A DNA stretch of 64,000 nucleotides from Comamonas testosteroni TK102 (GTDB lineage Bacteria; Pseudomonadota; Gammaproteobacteria; Burkholderiales; Burkholderiaceae_C): the NCBI RefSeq assembly GCF_000739375.1, contig NZ_CP006704.1, positions 3,224,001 to 3,288,000 of the forward strand. Direction: 5' to 3'. Shown one piece after another: positions 44,982-56,450 of the stretch (its first letter is position 1; each line of letters starts with the position of its first letter). The notes below the pieces were generated by a model. It had not been told where the DNA came from, made no database searches, and worked only from the letters and a program-made list of their open reading frames with translations. The translations under genes and the position numbers were made by a program.

Positions 44982-45815
44982 TGCATTGCTGACCGTGCAC
45001 CAGGGCTGGCTGCCATCGTTGCCGAAGATTGCAGCAATGCCCAAAGCAGCAAGCCTCTGACGCGCCAGTTGCGCCAGATCGGCCAGATATTTGCCCCTGC
45101 TGCCCGCTACCGGCACAAAATGCTGCGCAGCACCAGGGTCATGGGCCATAAAGATATCGCGCACCTCGGCCCCCACCTCGAAGGAATCGGGGCCTATGCA
45201 TGGGCCCAGCCAGACCTGGCTGTGCGCAGCAATCCGGGAGCGCTCTGTTTCAGCCCCTGAGAGCGATGGCTGCATCTGCACCTTGCGACAGAAAGCTTCG
45301 AAAAGTGTCTCCAGCACACCGCCGGGCAAGGGCCCGTCAGACGGCTTTCTGCCGGGCGGCATGCCGGCCAGACCGCGCCAGCCCGCATGGGCCGCTCCCA
45401 CGACCAACCCCGAATCATGGGCCAGCAACACGGGCAGGCAGTCCGCCACCATGATGGTGCAGACCACGCCTGCCTCGTCGCTCACACAGGCATCAAAGGC
45501 CGCACCGTTGGATTCGGCCACATTGCCTGCATCCAGCGTCAGCACGCCCACACCATGCACCTGCTGCAAGAACGCCGTACAGGCACCAGGCGTGCGGGCC
45601 TGCAGCGCCGCATTGAACAGTTCACGGTTGCGGCGCACATGAGCGGGGTCGTCGCCCACATGCTCGCCCAGATTCAAGCTCCCCCAGGGGGCCTGACTGA
45701 CGCCGCCCTCGCGCGAGGTACAAAGCGCATGCACGCCGGGCAAGGCAGGCCATTCAGGAACCAGCCAGGAGTCGGGCCAGGAGTTCGACAGGTCCGGCCT
45801 GTAGTTCTCGCTCAT
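44898..45815 (-). CDS. pgeF: Peptidoglycan editing factor PgeF (laccase-domain, DUF152)
   Basis: 305 residues from MSENYRPDLSN. LCTSREGGVSQAPWGSLNLGEHVGDDP, FLQQVHGVGV, MVADCLPVLL and GAAHAGWRGL carry the Cys/His zinc site of the DUF152 family, known in E. coli to remove mis-incorporated L-serine from peptidoglycan precursors. It lies 10 bases after the maiA-like gene, so the two may be co-transcribed. Confidence 0.92.
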   Translation of the reverse strand: MSENYRPDLSNSWPDSWLVPEWPALPGVHALCTSREGGVSQAPWGSLNLGEHVGDDPAHVRRNRELFNAALQARTPGACTAFLQQVHGVGVLTLDAGNVAESNGAAFDACVSDEAGVVCTIMVADCLPVLLAHDSGLVVGAAHAGWRGLAGMPPGRKPSDGPLPGGVLETLFEAFCRKVQMQPSLSGAETERSRIAAHSQVWLGPCIGPDSFEVGAEVRDIFMAHDPGAAQHFVPVAGSRGKYLADLAQLARQRLAALGIAAIFGNDGSQPWCTVSNASRFFSHRRDAVRLGSSGRLAASIWRDA

Positions 45816-45825
45816 GGCGCCCTCT

Positions 45826-46491
45826 TCACTCCGCATCCGGACAGGCCGAAGGATGGGCCTGCTTGAAAGCCGGCAAGGCGTTGCAGCGCTCGACCACGCC
45901 CATCAGGCGCGGCAACGCATCAAGATTCACATTGAAGCGCTGGGCGTTGTAGATCTGCGGCACCAGGCAGCATTCAGCCAGCGTGGGCGTGTCACCCCAG
46001 CAAAAAGTCGAGGGCACCAGCCCCGCGGCCTTGCGTTCGGCATCCAGCAGCGCCAGCTGACGCTCGAAGGCTTCGAGGCCGGAGCGTACCCAGTGCGCAT
46101 ACCAGCCATTCTTGGCTTCGTCGCCGACCCCCATTTGATGCACCAGATACTTGAGCACGCGCAGATTGTTGAGCGGATGGATTTCACAGGCCACCATCTG
46201 CGCCAGTGCCCGCACATGGGCACGGCCCAGCGCGTCTGCGGGCAGCAATGGTGTTTGAGCATGGGTCTCATCGAGATATTCGATGATGGCCATGGACTGC
46301 GTGAGCCAGAGCCCTTCATCCGTCACCAGTGTGGGCACCAGGGCATCGCCCACATGGGAGGCATAGGCCGCAGCCTTTTGCTCGCCGCGCACCAGATGTA
46401 CGGGTACGGAGTCATAGGGCAGGCCCTTGAGTTGCAGCGCAATGCGCACACGGTAAGAGGCGGAGGAGCGGAAATAGGTATGCAGCTTCAT
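45826..46491 (-). CDS. maiA: Maleylacetoacetate isomerase / zeta-class glutathione S-transferase
   Basis: 221 residues from MKLHTYFRSSASYRVRIAL, whose SSASYRVR is the zeta-class GST active-site motif. VPTLVTDEGLWLTQSMAIIEYLDE is the thioredoxin-fold glutathione site; QIYNAQRFNVNLDALPRL ends the helical domain. It isomerises maleylacetoacetate (or maleylpyruvate) in tyrosine or gentisate breakdown. It is divergent from the FAH-family hydrolase, the next type of enzyme in such pathways. Confidence 0.9.
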   Translation of the reverse strand: MKLHTYFRSSASYRVRIALQLKGLPYDSVPVHLVRGEQKAAAYASHVGDALVPTLVTDEGLWLTQSMAIIEYLDETHAQTPLLPADALGRAHVRALAQMVACEIHPLNNLRVLKYLVHQMGVGDEAKNGWYAHWVRSGLEAFERQLALLDAERKAAGLVPSTFCWGDTPTLAECCLVPQIYNAQRFNVNLDALPRLMGVVERCNALPAFKQAHPSACPDAE

Positions 46492-46653
46492 GATGTCGCC
46501 AGCATAGCGCGAGCCGCGCAGACTGGCATTTTCCCTAGGTCCGGAATACGTAAAAGCCGACGAACGCCGCGCCGCCGGCGCGCCCGCACCGTGGCACACT
46601 GCTTGCCACATCAACCATTGCTGATTTCAGCGCCTGTTCCTGCCGAGGACCTC

Positions 46654-47350
46654 ATGAGTTACGTGTTCACCCCCCCCTGCTGTTGCCTGCCTGCCTGTTG
46701 TGGGCCGTGGCGAGCGCTTTCCCATTCACCGCATCTACTGCGTGGGCCGCAACTATGAGGATCACGCCAAGGAAATGGGCTTCACAGGCCGCGAGCCACC
46801 GTTCTTCTTCATGAAGCCTGCGGACGCGACCGTGGCGCTGGAAGCCGGCAGCACCGGCCAGGTGGCCTATCCCACGCTGACCCAGAACCTGCATCACGAG
46901 ATCGAGCTGGTCGTCGCCATCGGCAAGGCCGGCAAGAACATCAAGGCCGCCGATGCACTGCAGTACATCTACGGCTATGCCGTGGGTCTGGACATGACGC
47001 GCCGCGATCTGCAAAACGAGATGAAAAAGCAGGGCCGCCCCTGGTGCATCGGCAAGGCTTTCGAGCAATCGGCTCCCATCGGTCCCATCACGCCAGCCGA
47101 TCAGGCGGGCGACATCGCCAACGCCGAGATTTCGCTGCAGGTCAATGGCGACTATCGCCAGCGCAGCCACATCCACAAGCTGATCTGGAACATCGCCGAG
47201 ACCATCGAACATCTGTCCAGCGCCTGGGAGCTGCAGCCCGGCGACCTGATCATGACCGGCACTCCCGAAGGCGTGGCCGCCGTGGTCAAGGGCGATGTGC
47301 TGGAAGGCGCCATCACCGGACTTGAGGCCATCAGGATCCAGATTGCCTGA
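46654..47350 (+). CDS. Fumarylacetoacetate hydrolase family protein with a 5' poly-C frameshift
   Basis: From the GTG at 46700 the frame gives a 216-residue FAH-fold protein: IHRIYCVGRNYEDHAKEMG, metal-binding HEIELVVAIG, DMTRRDLQ and PGDLIMTGTPEGVAAV. The natural-looking start is the ATG at 46654 (MSYVFTPP), but a run of eight C puts it out of frame. With seven C it would read MSYVFTPPAVACLPVVGRGE into the body, as in relatives. Thus a sequencing error, a phase-variable tract, or a downstream GTG start. Function: hydrolysis of fumarylpyruvate/fumarylacetoacetate or similar C-C bonds. Confidence 0.85.
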
Positions 47351-47355
47351 AAACC

Positions 47356-47430
47356 GTTGGCGCACAAGCATTTAGCGCCAACCAAGCTCCAGGGGAGTCA
47401 CACCGGCATCAGGGTGTGACTCCCTTTTTC
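47356..47430 (+). terminator. Double hairpin terminator after the FAH gene
   Basis: First GTTGGCGC/GCGCCAAC (47356-47382), then GGGAGTCACACC/GGTGTGACTCCC with TTTTTC (47393-47430). Confidence 0.85.
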
Positions 47431-47480
47431 ATAGCTATTTGCACATGTCGGGCCTGCGCCTGCGGCCTGATTTGCTTATA
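47427..47480 (+). repeat. Dispersed repeat, copy F (diverged)
   Basis: CATAGCTATTTGCACATG, TCGGGCCTGCGCC, TGCGGCCTGATTTGC. Same length register as copies A, D and E, but more diverged in the middle. Confidence 0.45.
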
Positions 47481-47488
47481 GTTGCGGA

Positions 47489-48049
47489 ATGATTTTTCGC
47501 AGCCCCATCAAGTTCTGCCGCGAATGCGGCACCGCAGTCACCTACCGCGTTCCTGACGATGGGGACACACGCGAACGTGCCGTTTGCCCGGCCTGCCACA
47601 CCATCCACTATGAAAACCCGCTCAATGTGGTCGGCACCCTGCCCGTGACGGACGACGGGCGCGTGCTGCTGTGCAAGCGCAATATCGAACCGCGCCGCGG
47701 CAAGTGGACGCTGCCCGCGGGCTTCATGGAACTGGCCGAGACCACCAGCCGCGGAGCCCAGCGCGAAACCGACGAGGAAGCCGGAGCCGACATCGAACTG
47801 GGCAGGCTGTTCAGCCTCATCAACGTGCCCCAGGTGGGACAGGTCCACCTCTTCTATCTGGCCCGCCTCAGGAGCACCCAGCTCTACCCCGGCCCCGAGA
47901 CCATGGAGGCCCAGCTGTTTGCCGAGGCCGACATCCCCTGGGAAGAAATCGCGTTTCGCACCGTCAAGCTCACTCTGGAGCGCTTCTTTGCCGACCGCAG
48001 GGCCGGCGTGCTGGAGCAGCCGCAGGTGCACTGCATAGACCTGATCTGA
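47489..48049 (+). CDS. Nudix hydrolase with N-terminal zinc ribbon
   Basis: 186 residues. Two CxxC pairs (CRECG, CPACH) form a zinc ribbon at 10-40; the Nudix box GFMELAETTSRGAQRETDEEAG matches Gx5Ex7REUxEExG. Similar to NudC-type NADH pyrophosphatases but shorter; likely hydrolyses a nucleotide-sugar, NADH or ADP-ribose. Single gene after a terminator. Confidence 0.9.
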   Translation: MIFRSPIKFCRECGTAVTYRVPDDGDTRERAVCPACHTIHYENPLNVVGTLPVTDDGRVLLCKRNIEPRRGKWTLPAGFMELAETTSRGAQRETDEEAGADIELGRLFSLINVPQVGQVHLFYLARLRSTQLYPGPETMEAQLFAEADIPWEEIAFRTVKLTLERFFADRRAGVLEQPQVHCIDLI

Positions 48050-48346
48050 GCTGCCAGACTGGCTACCCACTTTCTCACAGAAATCACCGCTCTGTCGTCG
48101 AGGGACAGAGGAAGTTGTCTGACGCCACGCTCACGTCTGCAGGCCAAAAATTACCAATGAATACAAATTGCGTGTGACCTGACATATCTCCTACGCAATG
48201 CTGTGAAAGGTCGAGCATGAGAGCGGGCATCGCGACGGAGTTCTGATCGCCAACGGGCATGGCGCCTGCTGGCTGTTTCGTACCCCCGTGCGCCTTGTGG
48301 ATGCCTGAGCCCATGCTTCTACAGTCTATTTACTGGATGAGGCGTC

Positions 48347-50821
48347 ATGAAGGCATCTTTGAGCCCCGCACTGAAGTCTCAACAATTGCTGCAGCGTGTC
48401 TGGGCTTTTGCGCTCCTGGCACTGATTCTGCTGCTCAGTGCCAGCTGCAGCCTGTACCTGCTCTCGGCCGTGCGCGCCTTCGTCAACGGAGAAAGCCTCT
48501 GGTCCAAGGCCCAGAAGGATGCGATCTACTCGCTGTCCCGCTATGCCGACGAAGGCAACCCGGTGGACTTCGCCCACTACCAGCGGGCCCTGCAGGTGCC
48601 CCGCGGGGATGCCGAGGCACGCATCGCCCTCTACGACAAGCCACTGCGCCTGGACCTGGCGCGCAAAGGCATAGAACAAGGCCAGAACCACCCCGATGAC
48701 GTCAGCTCCCTGATCTGGCTGCTGCGCACGTTCCGCTACTTCAGCTGGGTGCAGGAGCCCGTGGCCTACTGGAAGCTGGGCGACGAATATCTGAATCAGC
48801 TGGACACCCTGGCCCAGGAAATCCGGCGCGGCTACGAAGTGGGCAATATCAGCCGCGAAAACATTGCCACCTGGAAGCGCGAGATCGACCTGATCAACCA
48901 GGGCGTGACGGCCCTGACCCGAGCCTTCAGCGACTCTCTGGGCCAAAGCTCACGCAACATCGTCTGGCTGCTGCTCGCGCTCAACGGTGCCCTGGCTATC
49001 GGACTGGTGAGCCTGTGGGTCTGGAACACCTGGCGGCTGATCCTGCTGCGAGAGCAGGTTCAGGAAGGCCTGAACAGCGAGAAAGAGCGCGCGGAAACCA
49101 CGCTCGCAGCGCTCAGCGATGCGGTCATCACAACCAATGCCAAGGGCCTGATCAACTACGTCAACCCGGCCGCCATCGGCTTGTTGGGTCTGCAAAAGCA
49201 AAACTATCTGGACAAGCCCATCAAGCAGGTGCTGCAGTTCTACACCATGGACGCCTCCATCACCAGCGAAGGCCTGCTCGCCCAGCTGGTCAGCGAAACC
49301 AAGGAAAGCACCGTCGTGCGTGACGAGCAAACGCACTGGGTGCGCCGCACCGACCACAGCATCGTGCCGGTCAAGGTGCTGGGCTCCGCCATGCAGCGCG
49401 AGGGTCAGACATCGGGCGCCGTCTTCGTGCTGCGCGATGTATCGCGCGAGCAGCAATACATGGATCAGATCTCCTGGAACGCGCGCCACGACACGCTGAC
49501 TGGGCTGGAAAACCGCGGCGAATTCGAGCGACGCCTGCAAAAAATGCTGACCCAGGGCCTGCATCAGGTCAAGCCCTATGCCCTGCTCTACATCGACCTT
49601 GACCAGTTCAAGCTCATCAACGAAACCAGCGGCCATGCCGCCGGCGACGAGGTGCTGTGCGAAGTCTCGCGCATGCTGCAGGCCAATCTGCGCGAAACCG
49701 ATTGCCTGGCACGCATGGGCGGCGATGAGTTTGCCGTGCTGCTGGAAAACTGCCCCCCCTCCAATGTGGCAAGCATTGCCGAGAAGCTGCGCCTGGCAGC
49801 CCAGCAATTGCAAACCACATGGGGAGAGAAGATATTGCGCACCGGCTTTTCCATCGGCGCCGTGCATGTTCCGGGCGATGCGGTGAATGCCTCCGACCTG
49901 CTGCGCATGGTCGATATGGCCTGCTACCAGGCCAAGGAGCGTGGGCGCAACAAGGTCTTTTTCTACAAGGCCGAGGATGGAATCTACAGCCGCTATGTCA
50001 GCGAGATGGAATGGGCTACGCGCATTCGCACCGCCTTGGACGAAGAGCGCTTTTGCCTGTATGCCCAGAGCATTGCACCGCTGCAGCACAGCAAGAGCGG
50101 CAAGCATGGCGGCATGCACTTCGAGGTCCTGCTGCGCCTGCGCGACGAAAACGGACAGATACTGGCGCCCGGCCATTTCATCCCCGCCGCGGAGCGCTAC
50201 GGACTGATGCCCTCGCTAGATCGCTGGGTGATCTCCAAGACTCTGCAGACGCTGGCCCAGCAGCCAGGACATGCCAAGCTGGTGGAAACCTGCGCCATCA
50301 ATCTCTCCGGCCCCAGCCTGGACGACGACGGCCTGCTGGAGTTCGTCAAGGAGCAGCTGCAGCTGCACGCAATTGCAGCGCAGAAGCTGTGCTTTGAAAT
50401 CACCGAAACCAGCGCCATCGGCAACCTCAGCAATGCCACGCGGCTGATTCAGGCGCTGCGCGCCCTGGGCTGCCGCTTTGCCCTCGATGATTTCGGTGTC
50501 GGCATGTCGTCGCTGACCTATCTGAAGCAGCTGCCCGTCGACTACCTCAAGATCGATGGCGGCTTTGTGCGCGACATGCTCAAGGACAAGGGCGATCACG
50601 CCATGGTGGAGATGATCAATCGCATCGGCCAGACCCTGGGCAAAAAAACGGTTGCCGAGTTCGTCGAAAGCCGCGAAATCGCCGAGGAACTCATGAGCAT
50701 GGGCGTGGACTATGTCCAGGGCTACGCCATCGCCCGCCCCAAGCCCATGACCAGCGAATACTTTGCTCCCACGCAGGAAAACCAGCTGCCCCAGTGGTGC
50801 GGGGCACTGGCCATGAGCTGA
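48347..50821 (+). CDS. Membrane PAS-GGDEF-EAL cyclic-di-GMP protein
   Basis: 824 residues. Transmembrane helices at about 18-42 and 205-228 enclose a periplasmic sensor region; a PAS follows (about 245-370). The diguanylate cyclase domain has an intact RMGGDEFAVL (about 457); the phosphodiesterase domain begins with FEVLLRLRD (EVL instead of EAL, still ExLxR, about 593), with EITETSAI, ALDDFGVGMSS, LKIDGGFVRD and VQGYAIARP retained. Probably bifunctional or one-sided in c-di-GMP turnover. The 297 bases upstream have no other gene. Confidence 0.92.
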   Translation: MKASLSPALKSQQLLQRVWAFALLALILLLSASCSLYLLSAVRAFVNGESLWSKAQKDAIYSLSRYADEGNPVDFAHYQRALQVPRGDAEARIALYDKPLRLDLARKGIEQGQNHPDDVSSLIWLLRTFRYFSWVQEPVAYWKLGDEYLNQLDTLAQEIRRGYEVGNISRENIATWKREIDLINQGVTALTRAFSDSLGQSSRNIVWLLLALNGALAIGLVSLWVWNTWRLILLREQVQEGLNSEKERAETTLAALSDAVITTNAKGLINYVNPAAIGLLGLQKQNYLDKPIKQVLQFYTMDASITSEGLLAQLVSETKESTVVRDEQTHWVRRTDHSIVPVKVLGSAMQREGQTSGAVFVLRDVSREQQYMDQISWNARHDTLTGLENRGEFERRLQKMLTQGLHQVKPYALLYIDLDQFKLINETSGHAAGDEVLCEVSRMLQANLRETDCLARMGGDEFAVLLENCPPSNVASIAEKLRLAAQQLQTTWGEKILRTGFSIGAVHVPGDAVNASDLLRMVDMACYQAKERGRNKVFFYKAEDGIYSRYVSEMEWATRIRTALDEERFCLYAQSIAPLQHSKSGKHGGMHFEVLLRLRDENGQILAPGHFIPAAERYGLMPSLDRWVISKTLQTLAQQPGHAKLVETCAINLSGPSLDDDGLLEFVKEQLQLHAIAAQKLCFEITETSAIGNLSNATRLIQALRALGCRFALDDFGVGMSSLTYLKQLPVDYLKIDGGFVRDMLKDKGDHAMVEMINRIGQTLGKKTVAEFVESREIAEELMSMGVDYVQGYAIARPKPMTSEYFAPTQENQLPQWCGALAMS

Positions 50822-50841
50822 AAGCAGCGCACGCCAGCAAT

Positions 50842-50876
50842 AAAAAAACGACGCCTGAGGCGTCGTTTTCCTTTTT
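50842..50876. terminator. Terminator between the c-di-GMP gene and ygiQ
   Basis: AACGACGCC TGA GGCGTCGTT with A-run before and TTTTCC/TTTTT after; bidirectional. Confidence 0.85.
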
Positions 50877-50899
50877 AGGCGGCACTCAGGCTGCTGCCA

Positions 50900-53374
<2,475 letters not shown>

Positions 53375-53530
53375 GTGGATGGGCTTTATATGGCCTCATG
53401 GCCTATGCGGAGAAAGAACCCGTCAGTGTACTTTTCCGCCCTCGGCCTTGCACGAGCAAGGTCTTGCGAAAAAAGGGCTGAAACTCTGAACTTCATAGCA
53501 GCCAGCGCTTGTGACCATTGAAATTCAATG

Positions 53531-53594
53531 CTTAAAACATCTTAAACCTTTGATTGACAAGCGCCAGATACTCACTTATTAATAGCATCAAAAT
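53531..53594 (-). repeat. Dispersed repeat, copy G
   Basis: Minus strand: TTTTGATGCTATTAATAAG, TGAGTATCTGGCGCTTGTC, AATCAAAGG. Its TATCTGGCGCTT matches copy B. Lies just beyond the 3' end of the PepSY gene on the same strand. Confidence 0.55.
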
Positions 53595-53611
53595 CCCGCC
53601 GCCACGCTGCC

Positions 53612-54151
53612 TCAATCCTTTTCCTGGCCCGTGACGGCACCGGTGACCGGGTCCAGCCGCAGCTTCATGACCGTCTGGTCGGCCCGCAGCAACTTGACCT
53701 TGTAGCTAGTCCTGCCCCAGTCCGAATCCAGCTGGGCCTCCAGCGGCTTGCCCGGCAAGGAGGCAACGGCGGCATCGACCGCCTGCGCCAGCGTGATCCG
53801 GGTATCGGCCAGACGCTTGACATGCTTGGCCTCGGCCCGTCCCTTGTTCTTCTCCACGGCGGCATCGCCGGTGCTGGCATTCACACGCAGCCTGATTTCC
53901 TCGTTCGCCGGCGACACCAGGGTGACCGCGTAATAAGGAGCGGCGCCTTTCTTGCCCTCTTCCAGCTCGGCGTCTATCGCGTTTCCGGAAACGACGGCCT
54001 GGGCTTTCTCGACGGCCTGGGTCAGGCCGATCTGGACGGCGCCGGTCAGGGCCAGCCATTCGGCAGCCGATCTGGCCAGGGCCGGAGCCGCGCTCCATCC
54101 GGACAGACTCAGGGTGGCAGCTAGCAGCAAGGTGCTGGAACGCAATCTCAT
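53612..54151 (-). CDS. Exported PepSY-domain protein
   Basis: 179 residues from MRLRSSTLLLAATLSLSG, a Sec signal peptide cleaved near ALA-RS. Two PepSY repeats follow: ITLAQAVDAAVASLPGKPLEAQL and, earlier, IGLTQAVEKAQAVVSGNAIDAEL, each ending in strands such as YYAVTLVSPANEEIRLRVN. PepSY proteins are periplasmic and are thought to inhibit peptidases or bind ligands. The longer upstream frame lacks support. Confidence 0.88.
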   Translation of the reverse strand: MRLRSSTLLLAATLSLSGWSAAPALARSAAEWLALTGAVQIGLTQAVEKAQAVVSGNAIDAELEEGKKGAAPYYAVTLVSPANEEIRLRVNASTGDAAVEKNKGRAEAKHVKRLADTRITLAQAVDAAVASLPGKPLEAQLDSDWGRTSYKVKLLRADQTVMKLRLDPVTGAVTGQEKD

Positions 54152-54364
54152 GAACCCATCCTCCGGCAGTGGCGACCCTTGCAGTCTGCCCCGATTCCGG
54201 AGCTCGGGCTTGTCAGATATCAAGCCGTATCGACTTTGAGAAAATCCATGCAAAGCCTTTGCCAGACAAAGCGTTCTCGCTATGACATTCAAGAGTCCCG
54301 TGCAAACAGCCCGCCAGGGCCGGTCCTTGGCGGGCTGCAATCGGATCGGAAACAGGCCGCTGGC

Positions 54365-54553
54365 TTACAGATCGCGCTGGGCTGCGGCAATCAACTCGCC
54401 GAACTGGCCGGCATCACCCAGCCGATTGGCGGCCAGCAGCGCCAGCTTGACCAGCAGCAGCTCGGACTTGTCCGCGCCCACGGCATCGATGGCGACAGCC
54501 AGCTGGTCGTACACGGTCTCCAGACCGGCGATATCAAGGGTGGTGGGTTTCAT
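54365..54553 (-). CDS. DUF2783 family small protein
   Basis: 62 residues from MKPTTLDIAGLETVYDQLAV; the GAGGAG site is eight bases before this ATG but only two before an earlier ATG. The sequence KSELLLVKLALLAANRLGD matches DUF2783, a small helical family usually encoded directly after an FAD monooxygenase. It starts 12 bases after the monooxygenase stop, so it is probably a partner or stabiliser of that enzyme. Confidence 0.8.
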   Translation of the reverse strand: MKPTTLDIAGLETVYDQLAVAIDAVGADKSELLLVKLALLAANRLGDAGQFGELIAAAQRDL

Positions 54554-54565
54554 TTGCATCTCTCC

Positions 54566-56263
54566 TCAGGCGGGCAGGGCCGCCTTGAATGCCGCTTGCA
54601 GGCGATTGGCGTCCAGCGCCATCCAGCGCGCACAGACATGTTGATCGGGACGCAGCAGATAGGCAGCGCCATCTGCCATCACGCCATAGCGGGCGCGGCA
54701 ACGGCCTTCGCTGTCGTCGAGCACCAGATCGGCACCCTGTATCGCGCTGGCGACCTGGCTGCTGACGGCAATCAGGCGCACGCCGATGCCGCGAGCCCTG
54801 ATCCCGGCCACGACCGCTTGCAGTTCGGCAGGTATCGCCTTGCCGTTCGTGAAATACAGCAGATCGAAGCCGCCACCCAGATGGTCGAGCAGATAGCTGT
54901 CCGGCGCAAAGCGTACGTTCAGAGGCGGCGCGCCGTGGGCGGGGCCGGCCTTGAACAGCAGATTGTCGTCGCCCATGCTGTTGAGCGGCGAGCCGCCGTA
55001 CTCATGCGGGCGCGAGGTGCGCCAGTGGTAGAGCGGGCCGACAAAGGGCTGGCTCAGCGACAGGGACAGCACGGCATCGCGCAGCAGTCTGAAGCCTCGG
55101 CTCGGCGGTGCCATGAAACGCGTGCTCTTGCCGGCCTCCTCCACAATCTCGCGGGCCGCACCCACGCGCTCGCTACTGTAGCTTTGCAGCAGCGCGGCGC
55201 TGGCCGCCCCCTTGGCGACGAGTGCCAGACGCCAGCCCAGGCCCTGGGCATCCTGAAAACCGGTGTTGGCGCCGCGCACGCCGAAGATGGGCAGCATATG
55301 GGCGGCGTCGCCCGCAAAGATCACGCGGCCATGCACATAGTCGGGCAGGGTCAGCGCGCGGGCCGAGTAGACGGAGCTCCAGTCCATCTCCCAGGGCGTG
55401 CCGCCAAAGCCGATCATCTCCAGCTGCGCATCGATGCGCGCCTTCAGCGACTCGGGCCTGAGCGCATCCTCGGGATCTTCGCCAGCAGGCAGCTGGTAGT
55501 CCACACGCCAGATGCCATGCGGCTCGCGGTGCATGAGGATGGTGTTGCCCGGGTTCCATGAGGGATCGAAGAATGCGAGGCGCTCGGTGGGCAGGGGCAG
55601 GTCGATGCGAATGTCGGCGATCACGAAGCGGCCCTCGTAGGAGGCGCCCTCCATCAGCAGACTCATGGCCGTGCGAATCCCGGAGCGGGCGCCGTCGCAG
55701 GCCACCAGCCAGTCGGCCCGCAGCTCATAGCTGCCTTCAGGGGTATCCACTTCCACCCAGGCCTGCTCGCCCTTTTGCTCGACCTTGCTCACGCGATTGC
55801 CCCAGCGCAGCTCGATCAGCGGGTTGGCCTGCGCTGCATCGACCAGGTATTCCTCCAGGTACTGCTGCTGCAGATTGATCATGGGAAAGAAGCGGTCGTC
55901 GTCGGCACGCGCGTTCTCCATGCGAAACACGCGCTGGCCGCGATAGATGCTGTTGCCGTAGCACCAGGGCAGTCCGGTCTCCGTCACGCGCTGGGCCACG
56001 CCCACCTGTTGCAGGATTTCCATGGAGCGGCGCGTGAACACGATGGCACGACTGCCTTCGGACACCTGCAACTCGGACTCCAGCACCACGCAGCGCTGGC
56101 CGTGGCGGGCAATCTCCAGCGCTGTGGTCAGGCCCACTGGGCCGGTGCCGACGATGACGATGGGGTGGTTTTGCTCGCCCGGATGCCGGGAGGCGAGCCA
56201 GGGCTGGTGCACCTGGTACTGGTAGTAGATGGAGCAGCGTGGCTCGGCAAATGGCTGGTGCAT
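54566..56263 (-). CDS. FAD-dependent aromatic-type monooxygenase (MhpA/PheA-like)
   Basis: 565 residues from MHQPFAEPRCS (AGGAGA site). IVIVGTGPVGLTTALEIARHG is the dinucleotide site, DGARSGIRTAM the DG motif, and GDAAHMLPIFGVRGANTGFQD the second FAD motif. A C-terminal thioredoxin-like domain (about 440-565) is typical of hydroxylases acting on phenolic acids such as 3-(3-hydroxyphenyl)propionate. The operon contains DUF2783; a LuxR regulator is upstream. The substrate is unknown, and no ring-cleavage gene is nearby. Confidence 0.88.
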   Translation of the reverse strand: MHQPFAEPRCSIYYQYQVHQPWLASRHPGEQNHPIVIVGTGPVGLTTALEIARHGQRCVVLESELQVSEGSRAIVFTRRSMEILQQVGVAQRVTETGLPWCYGNSIYRGQRVFRMENARADDDRFFPMINLQQQYLEEYLVDAAQANPLIELRWGNRVSKVEQKGEQAWVEVDTPEGSYELRADWLVACDGARSGIRTAMSLLMEGASYEGRFVIADIRIDLPLPTERLAFFDPSWNPGNTILMHREPHGIWRVDYQLPAGEDPEDALRPESLKARIDAQLEMIGFGGTPWEMDWSSVYSARALTLPDYVHGRVIFAGDAAHMLPIFGVRGANTGFQDAQGLGWRLALVAKGAASAALLQSYSSERVGAAREIVEEAGKSTRFMAPPSRGFRLLRDAVLSLSLSQPFVGPLYHWRTSRPHEYGGSPLNSMGDDNLLFKAGPAHGAPPLNVRFAPDSYLLDHLGGGFDLLYFTNGKAIPAELQAVVAGIRARGIGVRLIAVSSQVASAIQGADLVLDDSEGRCRARYGVMADGAAYLLRPDQHVCARWMALDANRLQAAFKAALPA

Positions 56264-56450
56264 GTTCTTGTCTCCTGGGGGCGCTGTTGTGGTCAAACCG
56301 GTGCGCGTTCATCCCCTTTGCGGTCTGGTTTGCAATGCAGTGTAGAAAAGCAGCCCACCGCCGATGTCACCAGATGGAGACAACATCTATTCCAAGTCAA
56401 ATTTCAATGGAATCAGCCTTCATCCCTTTTCCATCAATCGATGGCAGCTA

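Noticed and set aside
48050..48346. Possible riboswitch upstream of the GGDEF/EAL gene
   Set aside because: Only a small CTGTC/GGACAG hairpin is visible; no conserved c-di-GMP riboswitch core.
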